A stretch of 64,000 nt of DNA from CAVTWH01 sp963850915 (lineage in GTDB: Bacteria; Actinomycetota; Actinomycetes; Mycobacteriales; Micromonosporaceae). The notes beneath the pieces were generated by a model. The model saw only the letters and a program-made list of their open reading frames with translations. It did no database searches and was not told the DNA's origin. Of this stretch, positions 34,325 to 42,795 are shown one piece after another. The first letter of the stretch is position 1, and each line of letters opens with the position of its first letter. The position numbers and the translations under genes are program-made. The stretch spans positions 744,001 through 808,000 of the forward strand of contig CAWKND010000005.1 in the NCBI GenBank assembly GCA_963850915.1, written 5' to 3'.

Positions 34325-35653
34325 TCAACCGGGGACGCGGTGCTCCAACGGTTCCCGCGCCGTCTTGGTCCACGACTGCCGAGCGGTTGCCTGCCGGTAC
34401 AGGGCACGGACGAGCGCCGGTACCACCAGCCAGGCGTACGCCGTGTACGGCAACGAGAGCAGCACCGACCGCAGGAAGGTGACCGGCGTGATCCGGGGCG
34501 CCTGGCAGATCAGCCCGAACAGCGCCGAGCCGAAGGTGACGCTGTAGAAAAGGAACAGCAGCCACGCCGCGCCGCCCCAGAACGGTACGCCGAGGAACAC
34601 GAAGAGCCCGATGCTGGCCAGCACGGTCGCCGCGACGAGCAGCTGCAGTACCGGCAGCAGCAACTGGTACGCCAGGTCGATCCGGGCCACCAGGCCGATC
34701 CGGGCGCGTACCGGCACGTCGAGCAGGCGCATCGCCTGCAGGTTGCCCTGCGCCCACCGGGTCCGCTGGCGCAGCAGCCGGCTCAGGTCGTTGAGGCCCT
34801 GCTGGTCCACCCCATAGCGGCACTCCTGCCGGTTCTGCCAGCCCTCGCGGATCAGCCGCAGGCCGAGATCCTGGTCCTCGGTGAGGGTGTCCCGCCACGG
34901 CCCGTCGACGTCGGCTACCGAGTCCAGTGCCGAGAGCCGGTTTAACTGCCCGTTGCCGCCCATCCCAGCGGTACCCCAGCGGCTGCGGCCCAACTGGTAG
35001 AGCCGTCCGTAGATGCCGAATTCGGCGTCCTGGCACCAGGTCAGGAAGGAGTGCCGGTTGTAGATGCGGACCAGTGTCTGCACCCCACCGACGGTCGGAT
35101 CGTCGAGGTAGGGCGCGACCACCGCCGGTGTCTGCTGGTGCAAGCGGCCGTCCGCGTCCACGATGACCACCGCCACCCGACTGCGGTCCCACCGGGCGAA
35201 CGCGCCGCGCGCCAGTAGCTCCGCGTGAATGTAGCGCCAGGCCGCGTTGAGCGCGGCGGCCTTGCCCCGGCGGGCATCCGGCGGTTGGCGGTGCAGCACC
35301 CGCAGCGCGGGCTCGGTGATGCCGGCGAGGATCTGCGCGGTGTTGTCGGTCGAGCCGTCGTCGATCACCACGATCGCCTGGTGCTTCAGGTCCAGCCCGA
35401 TCAGCCGGCTGACGCTGTCGGCGATGGTCACCTCCTCGTCGAGCGCCGGCACGAGAAAGATCCAGAGCAGATCGTCGGGTACCGGCCCGGGCCGGCCACG
35501 CGCCCGGCCGCGCTGCTGCAGCGCCCGCACGAACAGCACCAGCAGCCAGCCGAAACTGACCCAGATCAGCGCTGCCTCAAGGTAGAACAGCCAGCGCAGC
35601 CAGGCCGGGATCTCGCCGTAGACGTCGCCGACGTGCAGGGCCAGCGCGGTCAC
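34325..35653 (-). CDS. Processive family 2 glycosyltransferase
   Basis: This 442-residue membrane glycosyltransferase is of the cellulose/hyaluronan/PNAG synthase type. One helix precedes the catalytic domain, which has DDGSTDN, VDADG, TEDQDLGLRL and the processive motif QRTRWAQG; three or four helices follow. Such enzymes polymerise and export a glycan. It is encoded directly after a UDP-GlcNAc 2-epimerase with a GTGA overlap, so the donor may be UDP-ManNAc or UDP-GlcNAc. No PilZ domain is visible, so direct cyclic di-GMP control is not evident. Confidence 0.9.
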   Translation of the reverse strand: MTALALHVGDVYGEIPAWLRWLFYLEAALIWVSFGWLLVLFVRALQQRGRARGRPGPVPDDLLWIFLVPALDEEVTIADSVSRLIGLDLKHQAIVVIDDGSTDNTAQILAGITEPALRVLHRQPPDARRGKAAALNAAWRYIHAELLARGAFARWDRSRVAVVIVDADGRLHQQTPAVVAPYLDDPTVGGVQTLVRIYNRHSFLTWCQDAEFGIYGRLYQLGRSRWGTAGMGGNGQLNRLSALDSVADVDGPWRDTLTEDQDLGLRLIREGWQNRQECRYGVDQQGLNDLSRLLRQRTRWAQGNLQAMRLLDVPVRARIGLVARIDLAYQLLLPVLQLLVAATVLASIGLFVFLGVPFWGGAAWLLFLFYSVTFGSALFGLICQAPRITPVTFLRSVLLSLPYTAYAWLVVPALVRALYRQATARQSWTKTAREPLEHRVPG

Positions 35654-36966
35654 GCCCGGGCCGCCGTACCGTGCTCCGCCGCCTGCCGGCCCCGGCCGGG
35701 CGCGGTCCGGGTGGCACCGAGCAGGTCCATCTCGTACCCGGCCGCCCGCAGCACCAACGACCGCCGGTACCCGGTGCCGAAGCGCTGCGGCGGGTCGGCA
35801 CCGAACGCGAGGTGCTCGAACGCCTGCACAATGCGGTGCGCCGCGCGCCCGTCGCCGTAGGGGTTGTCCGCCGTGATCATGGCCAGGTGCGCCATCGGGT
35901 CGTCGAAGAGGCGTTGGGCGGCGCTGACGATGCGGTCCGGATCGGTACCCACCAGCTGCAAGGTGCCGGCGAGTACCCCTTCCCGCCGCTCGGTGCTGTT
36001 CCGGGTGACCAGTACCGGCGTACCCACGGCGGGCGCCTCCTCCTGGATCCCGCCCGAGTCGCTGATCGCCAGGTACGCCCGGGCCAGCAGCCGGGCGAAC
36101 GGCGCGTACTCCAGCGGCGGCGTGAGCAGCACGTTGGGGATGCCGCGCAGCAGTGGCCGCAGCGTGTCCCCGACGATCGGGTTGGGGTGCAACGGGAGTA
36201 CGAACAGTGCCGCCCGGTTGGCCTGGGCCAGCTGGGCCACCGCCGTGCCGATGCCGAGCAGGCCGGCGCCCCAGTTCTCCCGGCGGTGCGCGGTAACCAC
36301 GACCACCCGCCGGTCGGCCGGGATGTCGTCGAGTTCGGCGATACCGAAGGGCCGGTCCAGCCGGGAGACCCAGCGGATGGTGTCGATGCCGGTGTTGCCG
36401 GTGACAAACACCTGTTCGGCCCGGACTCCTTCCAGCACAAGGCTTTCCGCGTTGGTGTTGGTGGGTGCCAGGTGGAAGGCGGCGATCCGGGCGATCAGCT
36501 GCCGGTTGAGCTCCTCGGGAAAGGGCGAGAGGACCGAGTGGGTACGCAGCCCCGCCTCCACGTGCGCCACCGGGATCTGCAGGTGGAACGCGGCCAGCGC
36601 GGCGGCGACCGCCGAAGTGGTGTCGCCGTGCACGATGCAGCCCGCCGGGTACGCCCCCGGCCCGGTGTACGCCCGCTCGTCCAGCGCGTCAGGCGGCCCG
36701 AAGCGTTCCGCACAGAAGCGTTCCAGCCCGGTCAGTACGCTGGCGAACAGCTCATTCAGGGAGTGGCCCGGCCCGCCCACGCCCAACTCGACGTCCGGCA
36801 CGATCCGGTCCAGCCCGAGTACGCCGTCGACCATCTCCCGGTGCTGTCCCGTGGAGATCACCACCGGGGCCAACGTGTCGCTGTCGCGCAGCGCCTGGAT
36901 GACCGGGAGCAGCTTGATGGCCTCCGGGCGGGTACCCACCACGACGAGTACCCGTACCCGCTTCAT
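35650..36966 (-). CDS. wecB: UDP-N-acetylglucosamine 2-epimerase (non-hydrolysing)
   Basis: This 438-residue enzyme interconverts UDP-GlcNAc and UDP-ManNAc. Motifs run GTRPEAIKLLPV, STGQHREMV, VHGDTTSAVA, HVEAGLRTHS, FPEELNRQL, TAHRRENWG and SDSGGIQEEAP. It is about 60 residues longer than E. coli WecB because of extra loops. The ATG at 36966 follows a G-rich ribosome site. The coupled GT2 downstream suggests a ManNAc- or GlcNAc-containing surface polysaccharide; no UDP-ManNAc dehydrogenase is nearby. Confidence 0.94.
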   Translation of the reverse strand: MKRVRVLVVVGTRPEAIKLLPVIQALRDSDTLAPVVISTGQHREMVDGVLGLDRIVPDVELGVGGPGHSLNELFASVLTGLERFCAERFGPPDALDERAYTGPGAYPAGCIVHGDTTSAVAAALAAFHLQIPVAHVEAGLRTHSVLSPFPEELNRQLIARIAAFHLAPTNTNAESLVLEGVRAEQVFVTGNTGIDTIRWVSRLDRPFGIAELDDIPADRRVVVVTAHRRENWGAGLLGIGTAVAQLAQANRAALFVLPLHPNPIVGDTLRPLLRGIPNVLLTPPLEYAPFARLLARAYLAISDSGGIQEEAPAVGTPVLVTRNSTERREGVLAGTLQLVGTDPDRIVSAAQRLFDDPMAHLAMITADNPYGDGRAAHRIVQAFEHLAFGADPPQRFGTGYRRSLVLRAAGYEMDLLGATRTAPGRGRQAAEHGTAARA

Positions 36967-37121
36967 CCACCCACCCCCGCGCCGCGACCTGCCTCCGACG
37001 CTAGCGGTGCCGGCTGCCCCGGTCGGCCGAAACGGCCCAGTCGACCGGGGTGCGAATACCGGTGTGGCCGGTGTGGCCGGCTGGCCGGCGTGCCACCGGG
37101 GCGGTACCGCAGAATCGTGGC

Positions 37122-39029
37122 ATGACCTCCTCGGCACCGCGCTCCGCCCGGTCGCGCCGCCCCACCTGGTCCGGCAAGACCGCCTGGAACCAGCGCCGGG
37201 ACACGCCCCTGCGCCGCTTTCTGCGTACCGAGACGGGCAGCGCCGCGTTCCTGCTCGCCGCGACCGTCGCCGCCCTGGTCTGGGTGAACGTCGACGCCGC
37301 CTCGTACGAGTCGGTCTGGCGGGCCACCATCTCGATCAGCGTCGGCCCGTGGCAGCTGACCGACAGCGCCCGGGGCTGGATCAACAGTGGGCTGATGACG
37401 CTGTTCTTCTTCACCGTCGGGCTGGAGGCGCGGCGCGAGTTCGACCTCGGTGAGCTGCGCGAACGTAGCCGGCTGCTGCTGCCCATGCTGGCCGGGCTGG
37501 CCGGCATGGTGGTACCCGCGCTGATCTACCTGGCGATCAACGCAGGCAGCGGTTCGGCGCACGGCTGGGGTACCACGATGTCCACCGACACCGCCTTCGC
37601 CCTGGGCATCCTGGCGCTGATCGGGCCGCGCTTCGGCGACCGGCTGCGGGTCTTCCTGCTCACCGTCGCGGTGGTCGACGACGTGCTCTCGCTGGTCGTC
37701 ATCGGGGTGTTCTACAGCGAGCGGATCGAGTACATGGCGCTCGCCGTATCCCTGGTCTTCATGTTGGTACTGCTGGGAATCCGGGCCGCCGGGGTACGCG
37801 CCGGGCTGCTCTACGCGCTGTTTGGCATCTGTGCCTGGGTCGCGGTCTACCAGTCCGGCATCGACCCGGTGGTGGTCGGTCTTATTATCGGCTTGCTTAC
37901 CTACGCCTACCCGGCCGCCCGGGGCGACCTGGAGCGGGCCACCGACCTGTTCCGGCTCTTCCGCGAGCAGCCGACCCCGGAGCTGGCCCGGGACGCCCAG
38001 GTCGGGGTCTCCGCGGCGCTGTCCCCGAACGACCGGCTGCAGCAGCTCTATCACCCGTGGGTCAGCTACCTGATCGTGCCGCTGTTCGCGCTGTGCAACG
38101 CCGGCGTCGCCATCGACGCCTCGTTCCTGTCCCGGGCGTACACCTCGCCGGTCACTCTGGGCATCATCATCGGGTACCTGCTCGGCAAGCCGGCCGGCAT
38201 CGTCGGCTCCGCGTGGCTGGTGACCAGGTTGAGCCGGGGCCGGCTGCGCCCACCGGTCGGCTGGGCATCGGTACTGGGCGTCGGCGCCCTGGGCGGTCTC
38301 GGCTTCACCGTCTCCCTGCTGGTTGCCACCCTGGCCTTCGACGGCACCCAACTGGAGGAGGCGAAGCTGGGTATCCTCACCGCCGCGCTCGGCGCCTCCC
38401 TGCTCAGCCTGCTGGTCTTCCGGGTCACCAGCATGCTGCCGGCGCAGCGGCGTACCCGGGCGCTGCTGGGTACCGCGGAGTCGCTCGTCGACCTGGCCGT
38501 CCCGGTGGACGACGAGCGGGACCACCTACGAGGATCGATCGACGCGCCGGTGACCGTGGTGGAGTACGGCGACTTCGAGTGCCCGTACTGCGGGCAGGCC
38601 GAGCCGGTGGTACGCGAGCTGCTGGCCGGGCACGGCGACGTCCGGTACGTCTGGCGGCACCTGCCACTGACCGACGTACACCCGCACGCCCGGATGGCCG
38701 CGCTCGCCGCCGAGGCCGCCGCCGACCAGGACGCCTTCTGGCAGATGCACGATCTGTTGCTGGCGCACCAGGACGCGCTGCGCCCGAAGGATCTGGTCGG
38801 CTACGCCGGCGAGCTGGGGCTGGACGTGGAGCGCTTCGAACGCGACCTGCGGGACGGGACCGGCGCCGGCCGGATCGCCGCCGATCTGGAGTCGGCGGAC
38901 CTGAGCGGCGTCTCGGGTACCCCCACGTTCTTCATCAACGGGCGCCGGCACCAGGGCGCCTACGACATCGCCACCCTCTCCGAGGCGATCCGGCTGGCCA
39001 AGGCGCGGACCACCATCCAGGTCCGCTGA
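37122..39029 (+). CDS. nhaA: NhaA Na+/H+ antiporter fused to a DsbA-like thioredoxin domain
   Basis: This 635-residue fusion has residues 1-445 as NhaA: twelve helices, SGLMTLFFFTVGLEARREF, STDTAFALGIL and VAVVDDVLS with the paired Asp residues of the Na+ site. Residues from about 465 form a DsbA/thioredoxin fold with the redox pair CPYC (VEYGDFECPYCGQAEPV) and the cis-Pro segment GVSGTPTFFINGRR. Such fusions occur in other actinobacteria. A CAGAAT -10-like box six bases before the ATG hints at leaderless translation. Confidence 0.93.
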   Translation: MTSSAPRSARSRRPTWSGKTAWNQRRDTPLRRFLRTETGSAAFLLAATVAALVWVNVDAASYESVWRATISISVGPWQLTDSARGWINSGLMTLFFFTVGLEARREFDLGELRERSRLLLPMLAGLAGMVVPALIYLAINAGSGSAHGWGTTMSTDTAFALGILALIGPRFGDRLRVFLLTVAVVDDVLSLVVIGVFYSERIEYMALAVSLVFMLVLLGIRAAGVRAGLLYALFGICAWVAVYQSGIDPVVVGLIIGLLTYAYPAARGDLERATDLFRLFREQPTPELARDAQVGVSAALSPNDRLQQLYHPWVSYLIVPLFALCNAGVAIDASFLSRAYTSPVTLGIIIGYLLGKPAGIVGSAWLVTRLSRGRLRPPVGWASVLGVGALGGLGFTVSLLVATLAFDGTQLEEAKLGILTAALGASLLSLLVFRVTSMLPAQRRTRALLGTAESLVDLAVPVDDERDHLRGSIDAPVTVVEYGDFECPYCGQAEPVVRELLAGHGDVRYVWRHLPLTDVHPHARMAALAAEAAADQDAFWQMHDLLLAHQDALRPKDLVGYAGELGLDVERFERDLRDGTGAGRIAADLESADLSGVSGTPTFFINGRRHQGAYDIATLSEAIRLAKARTTIQVR

Positions 39030-39099
39030 GTACCTCCGCTGCGGAAGAGGGCAGACCCTCACCGGTACCCCAGCCTTGGTTAAGTCTGAGTTTCGGGCA

Positions 39100-39129
39100 T
39101 TGATACATCGATATACCCGCAAGTAACGT
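39100..39129 (+). promoter_or_regulatory. Promoter of the secreted G1 peptidase
   Basis: TTGATA (39100-39105), an 18-base spacer and TAACGT (39124-39129) make a good vegetative-type promoter about 40 bases before the AAGGAG ribosome site. Confidence 0.6.
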
Positions 39130-39171
39130 GGCGCTACCCGTACCTCCTCGGTCCCCCACGAAGGAGCCCCC

Positions 39172-39945
39172 ATGCGCCACCTCCCCGCCCGCCAGCTGCC
39201 CGCCAGGTTGGCCGCGCTCGCGGCCGGCGTCACCCTCGCCGCCGGCCTGCTCGTCGCGGCCCCGACCGCCGCGCTCGCCGCCGGCCCGGTCTTCGCCCCG
39301 GCGAGCCACCCGACCAGCGCCACCCGGAGCCCCAACCGCACCGGCTACAACATCAACGGCTACAACTGGGGCGGGTACGCCGCCACCGGCAGCGGCTTCA
39401 CCTCCGTCTCGGCCAGCTGGACCGAGCCCAACGCCTCCTGCAACTCGACCAACGACCTGTACGCGCCGTGGGTCGGCATCGACGGCTACGGCTCCAGCAC
39501 CGTCGAGCAGACCGGGGTGGCCACCGACTGCTCCAGTGGACACGCGGTCTACCAGGCGTGGTACGAGATGTACCCGGCCTCCCCGGTCTACCTGTCCAGC
39601 AGCTCGTACCCGGTGGCCGCCGGTAACGCCATCCACGCCAGCGTCACCTACGCCGGCAGCAACAAGTACACGCTGACCATCCAGAACACCACGCGTGGCT
39701 GGACCTACACCACCACCAAGACGCTGCGCTCGGCCAAGCGGCTCAGCGCTGAGGTGATCATCGAGTCGCCGACCGGGGCGTACCCCAACTTCGGCACCAT
39801 CTCGTTCACCTCGGCACTGATCAACGGCACCAGCCTCAGCTCGCACAGCCCGGTGGCGATGGACCCCAGCAACGGGGTGTACGAGGCGCGTACCAACGCG
39901 ATCTCCGGCGGTACCAACTTCACCATGACCTACCTGCACGAGTAG
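39172..39945 (+). CDS. Secreted G1-family glutamic endopeptidase
   Basis: This 257-residue secreted protein has a typical signal peptide (basic n-region, hydrophobic core, cleavage near ALAAGP at about 37). The mature part matches the eqolisin fold: NWGGYAA, SASWTEP, WVGIDGYGSSTVEQTG with the catalytic Gln113, AWYEMYPA, and SAEVIIESP with Glu194 as the likely catalytic glutamate. Glutamic peptidases act at acidic pH and resist pepstatin. Own promoter, AAGGAG ribosome site and strong terminator indicate a monocistronic gene. Confidence 0.9.
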   Translation: MRHLPARQLPARLAALAAGVTLAAGLLVAAPTAALAAGPVFAPASHPTSATRSPNRTGYNINGYNWGGYAATGSGFTSVSASWTEPNASCNSTNDLYAPWVGIDGYGSSTVEQTGVATDCSSGHAVYQAWYEMYPASPVYLSSSSYPVAAGNAIHASVTYAGSNKYTLTIQNTTRGWTYTTTKTLRSAKRLSAEVIIESPTGAYPNFGTISFTSALINGTSLSSHSPVAMDPSNGVYEARTNAISGGTNFTMTYLHE

Positions 39946-39959
39946 CCCACACCTCGCCT

Positions 39960-39993
39960 ACGGGGCGGCCGGCCGTCGGGCCGGCCGCCCCGT
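39960..39993 (+). terminator. Strong GC hairpin after the G1 peptidase
   Basis: A perfect 15-bp stem (39960-39974 with 39979-39993) with a 4-base GTCG loop lies 15 bases after the stop codon. It is the strongest terminator-like hairpin seen here. Confidence 0.85.
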
Positions 39994-40214
39994 GCTGTGT
40001 CCGGCCGCTGGAGGGTGCCCGGTCGGCGGCGGGTGCCCAGCCGCTGGTTATCCTGATCGGGTCGCCGACCTGACGCCTACCGGCCCGGGTGCGCCGGGCG
40101 GCGGGCGCCCACCGGCGCGGCCCGATCGGGCCGCCAGCCGGTCGCGGCGCGGCGGGGTTGCCGGGCGACGAGGCCAGGGCAGCCCGGAGGGTACGGCTGC
40201 TATCCGCCCGTCCG

Positions 40215-40324
40215 CGGGAACTTTCGACAGCCGCAGAACCTCAACAGGCCGCAGAAACTTCGACAGTTTGCAGAACTTCAACAGTCTTCAGAACTTCAAC
40301 AGTCTTCAGAACTTCGACAGTAGG
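40215..40324 (+). repeat. 18-nt tandem repeat, about six copies, directly upstream of gnd
   Basis: Imperfect units of CAGAACTTCAACAGTCTT lie at 40215-40233, 40234-40251, 40252-40270 (19 bases), 40271-40288, 40289-40306 and 40307-40324. The last abuts the gnd ribosome site, nine bases before the ATG. They are AT-richer than the flanks. The rest of the 388-base gap (39946-40333) holds the peptidase terminator and TATCCT/TATCCG possible -10 boxes near 40050 and 40201. Read in the gnd frame the repeat would encode NFDSLQ units, but nothing supports translation there. Confidence 0.85.
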
Positions 40325-40333
40325 CAGGAACAG

Positions 40334-41788
40334 ATGAGCGAGCAGGCAACGGGGAAAGCGCAGATCGGCGTGACCGGGCTGGCGGTGATGGGCCGTAACG
40401 TGGCCCGCAACCTGGCCCGGCACGGCTTCACGGTGGCGCTGCACAACCGCTCGGTCGAGAAGACCCGCAGCCTGGTCGCCGAGCACGGCGACGAGGGCGT
40501 CTTCATCCCGAGCGAGTCGACCGCCGACTTCGTGGCCTCGCTGGAGAAGCCGCGCGCGGTGATCGTGATGGTCAAGGCGGGTGCCCCGACCGACGCCGTG
40601 ATCGATGAGTTGGTACCCCTGCTGGAGCCCGGTGACATCGTGGTGGACTGCGGCAACGCGCACTTCGCCGACACCCGGCGCCGGGAGGAGGCGCTGCGCG
40701 GGCACGGACTGCACTTCGTCGGGGCGGGCGTCTCCGGTGGCGAGGAGGGCGCGCTGCTCGGCCCGAGCATCATGCCCGGTGGCTCGAAGGAGTCCTACGC
40801 CAAGCTCGGCCCGATGTTCGAGTCGATCGCCGCGCAGGTGGACGGGGTGCCGTGCTGCATCCACGTCGGCCCGGACGGCGCCGGCCACTTCGTCAAGATG
40901 GTGCACAACGGCATCGAGTACGCCGACATGCAGCTGATCGCCGAGGCGTACGACCTGCTGCGGGCCGGGGGAGCGGAGCCGGCCCAGATCGCCGAGATCT
41001 TCCGCGAGTGGAACACCGGTGAGCTGGAGTCGTTCCTGATCGAGATCACCGCCGACGTACTGGCCCACGTGGACGCGGCGACCGGCCGGCCGTTCGTGGA
41101 CGTGGTGCAGGACCAGGCGGAGCAGAAGGGTACCGGCCGGTGGACCGTGCAGAGCGCGCTCGACCTGGGTATCCCGATCACCGGCATCGCCGAGGCGACG
41201 TTCGCCCGCTCGCTTTCCGGCCACGCCGACCAGCGGGCCGCCGCCCAGCAGGCGTTCCCGGAGGTACCGGCGGCGGACAGCAGCGCCGGGGCGGCCGACC
41301 GGGACTCCTTCACCGAGGACGTCCGTAAGGCGCTACTGGCTTCCAAGATCGTCGCGTACGCCCAGGGCTTCGACCACATCCAGGCCGGCAGCGAGGAGTA
41401 CGGCTGGGGCATCGACCGTGGTCGGGTGGCGATGATCTGGCGTGGTGGCTGCATCATCCGGGCCCGTTTCCTGGACCGCATCCACGAGGCGTACGAGCAG
41501 CAGCCGGAGCTGCCGACGCTGATGGTCGCACCGTACTTCGCGCAGGCGATCGCCGACGGGGTACCGGCCTGGCGTCGCGTGGTCGCGCACGCCGCCGCGA
41601 CGGGGGTACCCACCCCGGCGTTCTCCTCGTCGCTTGCCTACTTCGACGGGCTGCGCCGCGACCGGCTGCCGGCCGCGCTGATCCAGGGCCTGCGCGACAA
41701 CTTCGGTGCGCACACCTACCGCCGGGTGGACAAGGACGGCGCGTTCCACACCCTCTGGGCCGCCGACAAGTCGGAGAAGGACGCCTGA
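40334..41788 (+). CDS. gnd: 6-phosphogluconate dehydrogenase (decarboxylating)
   Basis: This 484-residue enzyme of the pentose phosphate pathway converts 6-phosphogluconate to ribulose 5-phosphate with NADP+ reduction. Key segments are GLAVMGRNVARNLARHG (cofactor fold), MVKAGAPTD, FVGAGVSGGEEGALLGPSIMPGG, HVGPDGAGHFVKMVHNGIEY with the catalytic Lys, and the C-terminal FSSSLAYFDGLR. It is the long, dimeric Gnd form. The ATG at 40334 has AGGCAGGAA upstream. The open frame upstream runs through the tandem repeats and is not part of the enzyme. Confidence 0.96.
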   Translation: MSEQATGKAQIGVTGLAVMGRNVARNLARHGFTVALHNRSVEKTRSLVAEHGDEGVFIPSESTADFVASLEKPRAVIVMVKAGAPTDAVIDELVPLLEPGDIVVDCGNAHFADTRRREEALRGHGLHFVGAGVSGGEEGALLGPSIMPGGSKESYAKLGPMFESIAAQVDGVPCCIHVGPDGAGHFVKMVHNGIEYADMQLIAEAYDLLRAGGAEPAQIAEIFREWNTGELESFLIEITADVLAHVDAATGRPFVDVVQDQAEQKGTGRWTVQSALDLGIPITGIAEATFARSLSGHADQRAAAQQAFPEVPAADSSAGAADRDSFTEDVRKALLASKIVAYAQGFDHIQAGSEEYGWGIDRGRVAMIWRGGCIIRARFLDRIHEAYEQQPELPTLMVAPYFAQAIADGVPAWRRVVAHAAATGVPTPAFSSSLAYFDGLRRDRLPAALIQGLRDNFGAHTYRRVDKDGAFHTLWAADKSEKDA

Positions 41789-41809
41789 CCCACCCTCCAC
41801 AGTGGACAC

Positions 41810-41845
41810 CGACGGCGGGGCACCCCTTGGGGCGCCCCGCCGTCG
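41810..41845 (+). terminator. Terminator hairpin after gnd
   Basis: CGACGGCGGGGC (41810-41821) pairs with GCCCCGCCGTCG (41834-41845), a perfect 12-bp stem, and the loop itself contains CCCCTTGGGG. It begins 22 bases after the gnd stop. Confidence 0.8.
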
Positions 41846-41864
41846 TGCGCGTGCCGCGTCCGAA

Positions 41865-41923
41865 GTGACGTTGGGGAAAGGCTGTGATCTTGGCGGCCGG
41901 GACAGCCATTTCCCCAACATCAC
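41865..41923. repeat. Long imperfect inverted repeat between gnd and the secreted-protein pair
   Basis: Arms 41865-41885 and 41902-41923 are complementary over 21 bases with one mismatch and one extra base, around a 16-base loop. The shared core is GTTGGGGAAA plus GGCTGT. It lies after a complete terminator, so it is not needed to end gnd transcription. It is absent from the equivalent place before the second duplicated gene. It resembles a repetitive extragenic palindrome or miniature element. Confidence 0.75.
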
Positions 41924-42080
41924 CCGCGAATCGCGCGCAACTGTGCGATCTGCCGCTGGGTCCGGCAACTTGCCGGCAGCTGGTGCTACATAAGGATTCC
42001 CCGACACACAACGCGGCTACGCTCCGGTGCACACGCGGTGGCCGGTCCGGCCACGGCTACGTTCGACGGGGGAGAAGTTC

Positions 42081-42623
42081 GTGCGGATGACGAAGCTACG
42101 GCGGGCCGCCGTGGTACTGGTTATGACGGCGGCGGTCGGCGCGTTCGCCAGCCCGGCCTACGCCTCGAGTACCACGCTCAAGCAGATCTGGTCCACGAAT
42201 CCCGAGCTGTGCCAGACGTCATGCGATGTGACGCAGGGCAACATCGTGCAGCTGTGGCAGGGGATCCTGTGGGTCCGCGGCTTCGGTACCGGCTCGTGCA
42301 GCTCATTTGTGGACGGCCACTTCGGTCCGAACACGACGGCTGCCACGAGGGCCTTCCAGTCGGCCACGAAGAAACTTGGCGTCGATGGTCGGGTCGGCCC
42401 GCAGACCTGGGCGTACGCCCAAGGCCTACTGCTCGACGGCGGCGGCTACACGGGATTCGAGTACTGGTACATCGGCGGCAGCCGCGGCACGGTCCATCTC
42501 CCGAACGACGAGGTTGCCGAAACCTGGAAATACAACGTGTTCACCAACGCGTCCGGTAACAACGGCGTCTACAACAACACCGGCTGGCCGACGATCGGGC
42601 CCAAGGTCGGCTGTTATTCGTGA
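42081..42623 (+). CDS. Secreted peptidoglycan-binding domain protein, copy 1
   Basis: This 180-residue secreted protein has a signal peptide (TKLRRAAVVLVMTAAVGAFA, cleavage near SPAYA-SS). The mature part has a PG_binding_1-like repeat: GNIVQLWQGILWVRG, FVDGHFGPNTTAATRAFQSA and LGVDGRVGPQTWAYAQ. The tail is rich in Gly/Asn/Tyr and ends PTIGPKVGCYS. Four cysteines (two near the start, one mid, one at the end) may form disulfides. No catalytic domain is present, so it may bind wall glycan or act as an inhibitor or spore/hyphal coat protein. The GTG at 42081 is six bases after GGAG; the ATG two codons later is possible. Confidence 0.82.
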   Translation: MRMTKLRRAAVVLVMTAAVGAFASPAYASSTTLKQIWSTNPELCQTSCDVTQGNIVQLWQGILWVRGFGTGSCSSFVDGHFGPNTTAATRAFQSATKKLGVDGRVGPQTWAYAQGLLLDGGGYTGFEYWYIGGSRGTVHLPNDEVAETWKYNVFTNASGNNGVYNNTGWPTIGPKVGCYS

Positions 42624-42795
42624 CGGGGCGCCCCGCCGTCGCACGGCTAGGGCTCAAATGGTGATCTGCCACTGGGTCCGGCAACTTACCGGCACCTGGC
42701 ATCACGTCGGGATTCCTTGGCGCACAACGCGGTTAGTCTCCTGTGCACACGCGGTGGCCGCTCCGGCCGCGGCATTGTTCGACGGGGAGAAGTTC

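Noticed and set aside
39992..40333. An N-terminal extension of Gnd through the 18-nt repeats
   Set aside because: The extension begins in terminator-adjacent sequence, lacks any conserved domain, and the normal Gnd N-terminus starts at 40334 with a ribosome site.
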